NCBI GenBank assembly: GCA_040752295.1 | Contig: JBFMFE010000210.1 | Coordinates: forward strand, 1 to 12,248 | Direction: 5' to 3' | DNA length: 12,248 nucleotides | Source of the DNA: JBFMFE01 sp040752295 | Lineage (GTDB): Bacteria; UBP15; UBA6099; JBFMBQ01 | In this document: positions 6,290-12,248 of the stretch, piece by piece | Layout: the number at the start of each line of letters is the position of its first letter | Numbering within the stretch: the first letter of the stretch is position 1 | Notes under the pieces: model-generated | The model's database searches: none | Told to the model about the DNA's origin: nothing | The model's input: the letters and a program-made list of their open reading frames with translations, nothing else | Made by a program: the position numbers and the translations under genes

Positions 6290-6692
6290 AGCCGGGCAGA
6301 CAATAAGCGCCATAAATACTGCAATTAAAATCCCATTAAGCGGTGAAATTTCAAACAGTCGAAAATAAGGAAAAGAATGTGAAATGTTCAAAATAAGAAG
6401 AGATTAAGACCTTATTTTTCTGTTTATCAACTTATATTCTTAAATAATCAGCGTATATCTTAATAATATTGATATATTTTGAGATAATCGAACCAATTTG
6501 ATTACATATTGAAATTATGACCACAAATGGTTGGAATTGCAGACCTGAACTCGATTCCCGTGCATATTATCGCAAAACCGAACGGCGGCGCACACCGCCC
6601 GCCGCCGGTCTGCCGCCATGCACGCGCCGCCTTGCTCTGCGGCGCGGGCAGGCACACGCCGCCCGCAAAAACACCGGATACCCTGCCGTTTT
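6290..6692. other. Intergenic spacer: AT-rich part then GC-rich part
   Basis: About 6300-6530 is very AT-rich and free of convincing ORFs. It should contain the porin promoter on the minus strand; a TTGAAA about 17 bases before ATTTTA (near 6350-6325) is a weak candidate. About 6570-6692 is GC-rich and follows the stop codon of the PilX-like gene; it holds hairpins but no gene. Confidence 0.5.
6623..6646 (-). terminator. Hairpin after the PilX-like gene
   Basis: The arms CGCGCCGC (6623-6630) and GCGGCGCG (6639-6646) are perfect with an eight-base loop, 47 bases past the stop codon of the PilX-like gene. No T-run follows on the minus strand, so this would be an mRNA-end or stabilising stem rather than a classical terminator. 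Confidence 0.3.
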
Positions 6693-9662
6693 TTACAAGT
6701 CCGCCAGAGAGGTTATCTCGGGCGGGAGAATTTCCATCCAGTCGGCTACCTCCCCGAAGTCCTTGAAGTATTCCCTCGTTATCGCGTCGTGGCGGACGGA
6801 GGGGTCCTGGTCGAGACGCATCTCGACACGCGGCATGCCGCCGACCTTGCCCGCGAAAACGTGACCGCGGATGTTGAACTCGGAGATGTCGCCGGTGAGT
6901 ATGAAGGGGACCCAGCACAGGAAGTTGCCGACGGGGTCCGCCCAGAAGTCGGGTTCCTCGAGGCTGAGGCAGTGTTCGCTTGAGAACATCTTGGAGTCGG
7001 CTTTTTCGCCGGTGAGCTGCGTTCCCGGGAGGTACGTTCCGTCGGCGGTTTTCGTCCATTCCTCCCTGTACATGGCGTTTTCGCCCTGTTCGACGATGCC
7101 GCCGGAGTAGAATATGCCCGCGGCGGCGCAGGAGGGGTCGAGACCGAAGCCGAGAACGGAGCAGGTCTGGAAGAGTCCGCCGGCGCCATAGTGCGAGATA
7201 ATGTCGCTTTTGACGGCGAGTTTGCCGCGCGCGATGGCGTAGCCCGTGCTTGCCTCGCCGGAGCTGTCGCATATGCCGTCGCCCGTGGGGTCGCACGTCA
7301 TGAAGTCCATGCGGGGGTGGGAGTCGAGCGTGATGTCGCCGCCGTACCATCTGCCCCCCGTGTATTTCCCGGCGGCGACGATTGCGCCGAAGTTGTAGAT
7401 GCGGATGGGGTCAATGGCGGGTTCGAGGTTGAGGAAGGGGAGGAAGAGCGACAGGAACCTGTCTATGAGGAAGAGCGCGAGGTCGAAGGCGGGGGCTTCG
7501 TAGCTGAAGCTGCCCCGCGTGAAAAGCGAGCCTGAATTCACCACGGTTCCGAGGTTGCCCCCGTCAATGTCGAGGTACGCCTGGTTGTCTATGAGTCCGT
7601 TGTTCGTGAGATCGAGCGTGGGCCACCAGGGGATTATGGTCTGGATTATGGGGTTCAGCACCGCCATGACGATGTCGCAGACGAGTCCGCCGCCGAAGAG
7701 CCAGCAGAGAAGTCCGCTGAGGTCGAGCGTGATGTCCACGCCGCTCGCCTCGTCCTTGATGACGTCCTCGTCGGCGTAGACCGCGCCGCCGGCGATGTTG
7801 ACGTAGTCCGCCATGTAGAGCCTGCCGTTGAAGACGGCTTCGCCGAGGATTTTGACCTTGCCGATGTGCCAGTGGGGGATGCCGAATTCGACGGTGAAGC
7901 CGATTATGGAGAAGCTGATGCAGAAGGGGACTCCGTCGCCCGTGCCGCAGGTGTGGTATGGCGTGCGAGTGCCGATGCCGATTGCGCCGTCAACGAAAGC
8001 CTTGCCGCGGAACTCGTGGTAGCCCATGAAGACGAACTGCGGGCGGTTGACGGTCTGTATGAAGCACGCGGCGATGTTGGTGAAGCTGCAGGCGGGGTTG
8101 GTCCAGTCGAAGCGGAAGATGTCCTTCTGGCGGTAGCGGAGGCTTTTGTCTCTCACGCCGACGCCTACGCCTGTGAGGTCGGGGGGGCTTTCGGCGCCGG
8201 AGACTTTATTGCCGGTGTTGTTGTCGAAGAGGTCGAAGAAGGTGTCCTGCCAGACGGCGTAGCCTGAGGAGCGGCAGTTGTGGATTCTGCCGGAGTCGGG
8301 GGCGTTTTTGGGGCACTTCCAGTTGAGCCAGTTGTCGTTGTCGCGGCATTCGTCGGATTGACCGGAGCCGCCGGCGTCGTCGCATGGGTAATCAACGGTG
8401 CCGTCGCCGTCGGTGTCGTACATGTTGGCGTTGTTGTAGTCGCTCATTCTCAGGAGTTGGGAGTTGGGCAGCGAGAGCGCGTCCTGGTAGAGCTGTTTCA
8501 TTCTGTCGAGCCACTTGTTCCAGTTGACGTTGGGCATTTCGAGGCGGATGGGGAGGTGTATCCAGTTGATGTAGCCGAGGGAGCCGATGATAGGGAAGAC
8601 GGGCTGCCAGTCGGGGTTGGTGGGGTCTTCGGGGTAGCTGACGCTGATGAGTTCGGGTGGGTCGAAGGCGGTGTAGATGGGGGCGAGTGACGCGCTGAAG
8701 GCGGCGAAGAACGCGCGCCAGGTGTTGCTGTCGCTGTCCCACCACCCGTTGATGTGTATGGGTCCGTTTATGTTGGTGGAGACCATGCCCGTGATGTCAA
8801 CGTACTGGTCAATGACGCCGGTGTAGAGCGCGGAAGGGTGGATGTCTATTTTGACTGAGCGCTGGACTCTTTCGTTGTCCTTCGTCATGACTTCGCCGAC
8901 GGAGACGACGGAGAGGAAGAGGACCCTTCTGTCGCATGGAGGGGAGATGCAGACCTGGCTTGCGGCGGGTTCGGTGGTGGTGTCCTCGCCGCGGGCGAAG
9001 TCGTCGCCGCAGGTGGTGAAGAAGGCGGTGGTATAGCGCTGGCTGCCGGCTTCGGTTTTAGAGTCGGAGAGGGAGAGGGGTTTGGAGACGGTTTCGTTCA
9101 TGGGCATCCAGCCGATGCCGTCGGGCATGGAGTTGTCGTATGGCCACCAGGCGAGGGGGTTGAAGTTGGCGCACATGCCGTCGCCGGGCTGGGAGCCGTC
9201 GCCGCTCGGGTTGGAGCCGTCGTTGCAGTAGTGCGGCGGGAAGAGGAACGTTTCGCCGTAGAGCGCTTCGTTGTAGGGCCAGCACGGGAGGAAGTCGTTG
9301 TCGGGGTCGGTGGGGTCCACGTCGAAGCTGGACTCCTCGTCGCAGAGTCCCGCTATGCTGACGCTGCCTCCGAGGGGCAGTCCGCTGCCGGTGAGGATGT
9401 TCTGCTGCTGGGGTGTGAGCGAGACGAAGGGGTAGCACATGTTTTCGGCGGCGAGTGTGCGGATGAAGAGGACCTCCTGGAGGGCGGACTCGGCGACGTA
9501 GAGAGCCTGTTCGCGCGCGCCGACGCGCGAGGCGTTGCGCGATTCGTTCTGGACAAGCATGGCGAATGTGCCCCCTATCATCGAGAGCACGAGCGCGGAG
9601 ACGATCGCGAGTATCAGACCGCTTCCGCGTTCGCCGTTTTTGAGGAATCGCCGCAGAGTCAT
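6693..9662 (-). CDS. Giant PilX/GspK-like minor pilin with Cys-rich repetitive passenger
   Basis: 989 aa. Ribosome binding site GGAGG lies eight bases before ATG 9662. The leader ends GERG (Gly13), a prepilin peptidase site, followed by SGLILAIVSALVLSMIGG and the helix REQALYVAESALQE, which is the PilX N-terminal pattern. Glu5 is absent, as is usual for PilX/GspK tip components. Typical PilX proteins are about 150-200 aa and GspK about 300, so about 800 residues here are a passenger. It contains 24 cysteines and calcium-loop-like Asp motifs (DPTDPDND at 116-123, DTDGDGTVD at 416-424, DPTGDGICD at 791-799). Many short Gly-rich units (GPIHINGWW, NIAGGAVYADEDV, GAIVAAGKY, GYAIARGKLAVKSD, GIFYSGGIVEQ, NIRGHVFAGKVGG) suggest a beta-solenoid. 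Expected at the cell surface in the pilus tip or initiation complex, possibly as an adhesin. It is last in the prepilin cluster, separated from the PilW-like gene by a dead toxin-antitoxin module. Confidence 0.85.
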   Translation of the reverse strand: MTLRRFLKNGERGSGLILAIVSALVLSMIGGTFAMLVQNESRNASRVGAREQALYVAESALQEVLFIRTLAAENMCYPFVSLTPQQQNILTGSGLPLGGSVSIAGLCDEESSFDVDPTDPDNDFLPCWPYNEALYGETFLFPPHYCNDGSNPSGDGSQPGDGMCANFNPLAWWPYDNSMPDGIGWMPMNETVSKPLSLSDSKTEAGSQRYTTAFFTTCGDDFARGEDTTTEPAASQVCISPPCDRRVLFLSVVSVGEVMTKDNERVQRSVKIDIHPSALYTGVIDQYVDITGMVSTNINGPIHINGWWDSDSNTWRAFFAAFSASLAPIYTAFDPPELISVSYPEDPTNPDWQPVFPIIGSLGYINWIHLPIRLEMPNVNWNKWLDRMKQLYQDALSLPNSQLLRMSDYNNANMYDTDGDGTVDYPCDDAGGSGQSDECRDNDNWLNWKCPKNAPDSGRIHNCRSSGYAVWQDTFFDLFDNNTGNKVSGAESPPDLTGVGVGVRDKSLRYRQKDIFRFDWTNPACSFTNIAACFIQTVNRPQFVFMGYHEFRGKAFVDGAIGIGTRTPYHTCGTGDGVPFCISFSIIGFTVEFGIPHWHIGKVKILGEAVFNGRLYMADYVNIAGGAVYADEDVIKDEASGVDITLDLSGLLCWLFGGGLVCDIVMAVLNPIIQTIIPWWPTLDLTNNGLIDNQAYLDIDGGNLGTVVNSGSLFTRGSFSYEAPAFDLALFLIDRFLSLFLPFLNLEPAIDPIRIYNFGAIVAAGKYTGGRWYGGDITLDSHPRMDFMTCDPTGDGICDSSGEASTGYAIARGKLAVKSDIISHYGAGGLFQTCSVLGFGLDPSCAAAGIFYSGGIVEQGENAMYREEWTKTADGTYLPGTQLTGEKADSKMFSSEHCLSLEEPDFWADPVGNFLCWVPFILTGDISEFNIRGHVFAGKVGGMPRVEMRLDQDPSVRHDAITREYFKDFGEVADWMEILPPEITSLADL

Positions 9663-9695
9663 GGTCTTTCCCTCCGTTTCTGTGAAAACGTGTAC

Positions 9696-9824
9696 TCAAA
9701 GCACATAAAACTTCTCCAAAAACTGCTTCGGACTGATGATTCTTGCCCCTCTGTGTCCTTTCATCTTAAGCAAGTCCGTGTCTATCGTAACAATGTATTC
9801 GATCTCGTTTACTTGCGCACAATC
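9696..9824 (-). pseudogene. VapC-like PIN toxin remnant, C-terminal third
   Basis: The minus-strand frame from 9824 to the TGA at 9696-9698 reads DCAQVNEIEYIVTIDTDLL then KMKGHRGARIISPKQFLEKF. This is the end of a PIN domain: the DCA helix with one catalytic Asp, the YIVTxDxDLL strand, and the IISPxxFLE tail. No start codon precedes it and the N-terminal two-thirds is missing, replaced directly by the end of the AbrB-like antitoxin remnant in another frame. An internal deletion fused the two. The product cannot be an active nuclease. Confidence 0.75.
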
Positions 9825-10063
9825 TTAATATATCATTTTGCGTAACACCCTTTCTTTTCGATGACCGTGCGCCCCATTCGATAAGTTTTTCTAACGCTTC
9901 CAGGTCCGAGGGCACCCGCAGCCTTTTAATTACGAATCTCGTCATCCAGCGCATATACCGCGAATACATTGCCTTCCTTCAATCCAGGTTTATTACGTAT
10001 GGATAAAGGGATTTTTAGATGTCCTTTTGACGACAGTTTTGTTGTTTCCAGCGATGCCATCAT
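9825..10063 (-). pseudogene. Frameshifted AbrB/VapB-type antitoxin
   Basis: From ATG 10063 (or 10060) the frame reads MASLETTKLSSKGHLKIP then LSIRNKPGLKEGNVFAVYALDD and stops at TAA 9926. This is a SpoVT/AbrB swapped-hairpin DNA-binding domain. The neighbouring frame continues the family sequence (VIKRLRVPSDLEALEKLIEW, then GARSSKRKGVTQNDIL). Removing one base near 9935 would join the two as DDEIVIKRLRV, so this is a single-base frameshift. The intact protein would be about 85 aa. Upstream lies a good promoter. The first 45 residues could still be made and might bind DNA. Confidence 0.78.
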
Positions 10064-10078
10064 CCCCTTTCAAGGAAA

Positions 10079-10107
10079 ATTATAGATCTGTTTTATTGCA
10101 TAATCAA
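10079..10107 (-). promoter_or_regulatory. Sigma-70-type promoter of the dead AbrB-VapC module
   Basis: On the minus strand, TTGATT (10107-10102), a spacer of exactly 17 bases and TATAAT (10084-10079) sit just upstream of AAAGGGG and ATG 10063. This is a near-consensus promoter giving a short leader. With the toxin-antitoxin genes broken, transcripts from it would run into the PilX-like gene 400 bases downstream. Confidence 0.65.
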
Positions 10108-10159
10108 ACAACCTGATTCTCCACCGCCATAGTTGTTGAAAAATTGATCGTCATAACGT

Positions 10160-11029
10160 TCATATACAGAGCGGCGCGCACCAGACTCCCTCGCAGATGT
10201 CGCACGTCCCGTCGTAGTCTTTGTCGTCGCTGAGAGACGTGAGGTATATGGTTCTGGGCTGAACGGAGGATTTCAGCTCGAACGTCACGGGATCGGTGCC
10301 CACGATGAGGTTCGCCCTTCTTGCCGCGGTCATCGTGACGGCGACAAGCCAGACGTAATCGTGGCTCGGGTCGGGGTCGGCGAGGGCGGGCGAGGTGTAG
10401 CAGCTCAGTTCGCCCGTCGCTGCGCCCGATGGGACGCAATAGCTGATGCTGAGGGCGCGGATGTCCGTGTGGTTGTCGGTTATGCGCGTTCCGTCGGCGG
10501 GATTGCAGCTCATGCCCGCGCAGGCGGCGTTGCTCGCGGAGTTGACTCCGCGCTGTATGTAGCCGGGCTGGTAGGACTCGCTCGTGGGCGAGCCGAAGGG
10601 CGGGCAGAATTGGTAGCACACGGTGTCGGACTCGCCGGCGTTGGGCAGTCCCCACAGTCCTTCGAGGTCTTCTCCGTGCTTGACGAAGCTGATCGAGTCG
10701 GCGTCGGACGTCCCGAATATGGAGCCACCGGGTTCCGCTGCGCGGATTTCGGTGATCATGCGGTCGAGCGCCCACTTGGCGTTGCCCTGTACGAGCGACT
10801 GGTCGGATGTGGTGACGTATGCCCTGGCGGTGTTGACCATGACGTTGGCGACCGCCGCGGAGACGATGAACATTATGGAGAACGCTATGAGCATTTCCGG
10901 CAGACCGAGACCGAGCGCCGAGGAGAGGCGCCCGAGGGGCGATTTCATGCGCGCGCGCATCCCCGGTCTGAAGCCTGAAGCCCGAAGCCCGAAGACCGAA
11001 GACGATTTCATGCTTGCGAAGACGGTCAT
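10160..11029 (-). CDS. PilW-like minor prepilin, Cys-rich
   Basis: 289 aa from ATG 11029, which lies five bases after the stop codon of the PilV-like gene (likely translational coupling); the frame is open further upstream but overlaps that gene. Other starts are ATG 11011, 10960 and 10948. The prepilin signature is ALG then LGLPEMLIAFSIMFIVSAAV, with Glu5 present for methylation and assembly. From 11029 the leader is 40 residues, unusually long; from 10948 it is 13, the normal size. The extra part is encoded by a heptamer repeat. The rest (WALDRMITEIRAAEPGG, then SISFVKHG) follows PilW-type minor pilins. Ten cysteines occur in the mature part, four of them in the last 14 residues (CDICEGVWCAPLC), next to a DDKDYDGTCD calcium-loop-like stretch. 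It is processed by PilD and joins the pilus-priming complex with its neighbours. Confidence 0.8.
   Translation of the reverse strand: MTVFASMKSSSVFGLRASGFRPGMRARMKSPLGRLSSALGLGLPEMLIAFSIMFIVSAAVANVMVNTARAYVTTSDQSLVQGNAKWALDRMITEIRAAEPGGSIFGTSDADSISFVKHGEDLEGLWGLPNAGESDTVCYQFCPPFGSPTSESYQPGYIQRGVNSASNAACAGMSCNPADGTRITDNHTDIRALSISYCVPSGAATGELSCYTSPALADPDPSHDYVWLVAVTMTAARRANLIVGTDPVTFELKSSVQPRTIYLTSLSDDKDYDGTCDICEGVWCAPLCI
10940..11013. repeat. 11-bp direct repeats flanking the heptamer array
   Basis: CGATTTCATGC occurs at 10940-10950 and 11003-11013, exactly 63 bases apart; on the coding strand both copies contain ATGAAATCG. Removing one copy and the intervening DNA would leave the leader MTVFAS-MKSPLGRLSSALG (19 residues), a normal prepilin leader. 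This looks like an in-frame insertion or duplication. Confidence 0.7.
10970..11004. repeat. Five tandem copies of a 7-bp unit (GAAGNCY) in the prepilin leader
   Basis: On the plus strand, 10970-11004 reads GAAGCCT, GAAGCCC, GAAGCCC, GAAGACC, GAAGACG. The array lies between alternative start codons of the PilW-like gene. Seven is not a multiple of three, so a change in copy number would shift the frame from the upstream starts (11029, 11011), while starts 10960 and 10948 lie beyond the array. The copies are not identical. Confidence 0.85.
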
Positions 11030-11034
11030 GGCGA

Positions 11035-11649
11035 TCACGTCGGCGGCGGCAGAATACACGGCATGCTCGAAATGACGGCGGAACAGCCCCCGCAGCCCGC
11101 CGTGGCGCATTTCGACATATAGGGTTTGAAGCGTTTGACGTGGAAATCGAGCCATCCGGCTCTGCCGTAGGGCGAATTCCATTTGAGCCTCACCTGTATG
11201 TAGTATAGGCACGAGATCGCATTGGTGTCGAGGTTGCAGGGATACCCTTCGAGGACGCTCACGTTGCAGTATTCGCATCCGGGGCAGATCATGTACTGGA
11301 GCTGGATGTCGGGGTCGGTTGACATTGTCATGCAGAATGCGCCGCCGGAAGCGCTGAGAAAATCGGGGAGGTCCATGAAGGCGGGCGAGCCGGTGGAGAA
11401 GTTGCTGGTGTGGAGCGCGCCGCCCGTGCCGGAGAATATGGCGTCGGGCGGGACGTCCTGGAGGTATTCCATGAGGAGCGTGCCGCAGGTGTGCGCCTGG
11501 CGTTTGAGCTTGCTGTGCGCCATTTTCCCGATGCCGCTCTGGTAGAGGACGAGCGTGGAGCTGAGAATCGTCACTAAAATGGCGTAGGCGACGATGGCTT
11601 CGATGAGCGTGAGACCTTTCTGGTCTCCGGGGGGGGTCAGAGCGTCCAT
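11035..11649 (-). CDS. PilV-like minor prepilin, Cys-rich
   Basis: 204 aa from ATG 11649, overlapping the end of the prepilin peptidase gene by 13 bases. The leader MDALTPPGDQKG (12 residues) ends in Gly and is followed by LTLIEAIVAYAILVTILSS, a classical class III signal with Glu5 and a hydrophobic assembly helix. The globular part has 11 cysteines, including CPGCEYC in mid-protein and CATAGCGGC near the C-terminus. The position between the peptidase and the PilW-like gene matches PilV/FimT-type minor pilins. It would be cleaved and N-methylated by the adjacent PilD-like enzyme and enter the pilus tip or initiation complex. A run of eight C residues falls in codons 5-7. The GGAGG upstream is 13 bases from the ATG, so translation may depend on coupling. 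Confidence 0.82.
   Translation of the reverse strand: MDALTPPGDQKGLTLIEAIVAYAILVTILSSTLVLYQSGIGKMAHSKLKRQAHTCGTLLMEYLQDVPPDAIFSGTGGALHTSNFSTGSPAFMDLPDFLSASGGAFCMTMSTDPDIQLQYMICPGCEYCNVSVLEGYPCNLDTNAISCLYYIQVRLKWNSPYGRAGWLDFHVKRFKPYMSKCATAGCGGCSAVISSMPCILPPPT
11629..11636. repeat. Homopolymer C8 tract (G8 on plus strand) at the 5' end of the PilV-like gene
   Basis: Eight G on the plus strand correspond to ACC CCC CCC in codons 5-7 of the PilV-like prepilin. It lies just after the prepilin peptidase stop codon, so length changes would disrupt only the prepilin. Confidence 0.85.
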
Positions 11650-12248
11650 AGCTTCAAATACGCCTCCAGAATGCCGTCGCCCGTCAGCAGCGTTATGAGC
11701 GCCCCGCAGGCTAACATGGGACCGAATGGTATCGGGTCCCTCATACTCCTTTTACCCAGAATCACGGCGGGCATAACAACGATTCCGCCGATGAGAAAAG
11801 ACAGGAAGGTGACGAGGAATATGAGCTTCGCGCCGACGAATGCGCCTATCATGCCCGCGAGCTTGACGTCGCCGCCTCCCATGCCTTCCCTGCCGAACAG
11901 CCCGACCGCCATTTCGGCGATGAGCGTAAAGACCGCGATTCCAGCCGCCGCGCCGAGGACGGAGTCCCAGAACCGTCCCTCGAAAACCGCGATGAGCAGC
12001 CCGATCTCAAGCCCCGGCAGAACTATGGCGTCGGGGATGATCATGTGGCGCAGGTCTATGAAGAAAACGACAATGAGCGCCGAGGCGAGAAAAATCCCCT
12101 TGAGGAGCGCCGGCTTGTCCGGCGAGTGGAGCGCGACGAAAAAGTAGCACGCGCCGGCGGCGATCTCCACAACAGGATAGACGATTGAGATCGGTTCCCC
12201 GCATATTCTGCACCTGCCCCGGAGGGCAAGGTAGCTTACGACCGGAAC
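11637..12248 (-). CDS. pilD: Type IV prepilin peptidase/N-methyltransferase (PilD), partial
   Basis: The frame is open to the window edge, so the N-terminus is missing; 203 residues are visible. An in-frame GTG at 12170 would give only 177 aa, but the family sequence clearly continues upstream of it. The visible part begins VPVVSYLALRGRCRICGEPIS, the end of the cytoplasmic zinc-binding domain with the second CxxC pair (residues 13 and 16 of the visible part). It continues with the polytopic membrane domain of the TFPP aspartyl proteases. The two catalytic aspartates are seen in FFIDLRHMIIPD (Asp65) and GMGGGDVKLAG (Asp127, the GxGD motif). The enzyme cleaves prepilin leaders after the Gly and methylates the new N-terminus at the inner membrane. 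It is the first visible gene of the cluster and overlaps the PilV-like gene by 13 bases, so its three putative substrates lie directly downstream. Confidence 0.95.
   Translation of the reverse strand, partial: VPVVSYLALRGRCRICGEPISIVYPVVEIAAGACYFFVALHSPDKPALLKGIFLASALIVVFFIDLRHMIIPDAIVLPGLEIGLLIAVFEGRFWDSVLGAAAGIAVFTLIAEMAVGLFGREGMGGGDVKLAGMIGAFVGAKLIFLVTFLSFLIGGIVVMPAVILGKRSMRDPIPFGPMLACGALITLLTGDGILEAYLKLWTL

Noticed and set aside
6182..6391. 69-codon minus-strand frame upstream of the porin
   Set aside because: It spans the AT-rich block and leader with no start signal and no family-like pattern.
6502..7350. 282-codon minus-strand frame overlapping the end of the PilX-like gene
   Set aside because: Arg/His/Pro-rich composition of an out-of-frame GC-rich shadow; no start signal.
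1..12248. CRISPR array, tRNA or rRNA genes
   Set aside because: No regularly spaced repeats with unique spacers, cloverleaf-like sequence or rRNA signature were seen on either strand.

Overview
The window looks like chromosomal DNA from a GC-rich, didermic (Gram-negative-type) bacterium, probably an uncultured lineage. The evidence is an outer-membrane porin, a lipobox lipoprotein and a type IV prepilin-processing cluster. No rRNA or taxonomic marker is present, so the phylum is left open. The GC-rich coding background is broken by clearly AT-richer patches (about 2380-2660, 3880-4190, 6290-6530 and 9690-10160). Most of these hold toxin-antitoxin genes, their remnants or repeat-like debris.

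Layout, left to right. Bases 1-162 contain no gene but a perfect 22-bp palindrome. 163-2112 (+) is a large secreted protein that resembles a zinc-metalloprotease-like family but lacks the HExxH motif, with a PsbP/DUF1795-like C-terminal domain. It converges on a 42-residue minus-strand gene across a hairpin that contains both stop codons. An AT-rich stretch follows, then a TolB-type beta-propeller lipoprotein (2673-3878, +) and a short direct repeat. Next comes a toxin-antitoxin patch: a broken PIN-toxin N-terminus directly upstream of an intact hicB-hicA pair (4187-4650, +). After a second palindromic element and a strong terminator come a minus-strand phosphate-porin-like gene (4973-6148) with two candidate leader mini-ORFs, then an AT-rich spacer.

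The right half (6693-12248) is a minus-strand pilus assembly cluster. In transcription order it encodes a prepilin peptidase (PilD, cut by the window edge), a PilV-like minor prepilin, a PilW-like minor prepilin and a very large (989 aa) PilX/GspK-like protein. All three prepilins are unusually rich in cysteine. The PilX-like protein also carries Asp-rich calcium-loop-like motifs and repetitive glycine-rich segments that could form a beta-solenoid. PilD would cleave and methylate the other three, which would form a tip or initiation complex. Between the PilW- and PilX-like genes lies a decayed AbrB-VapC toxin-antitoxin module. Its promoter is still recognisable and points into the PilX-like gene.

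The points most worth following up are the dead-protease homologue, the giant PilX-like protein with its cysteine-rich partners, the toxin-antitoxin relics (one inside the pilus cluster), and two repeat tracts (a heptamer array and a C8 run) at the 5' ends of the prepilin genes that could alter frame.
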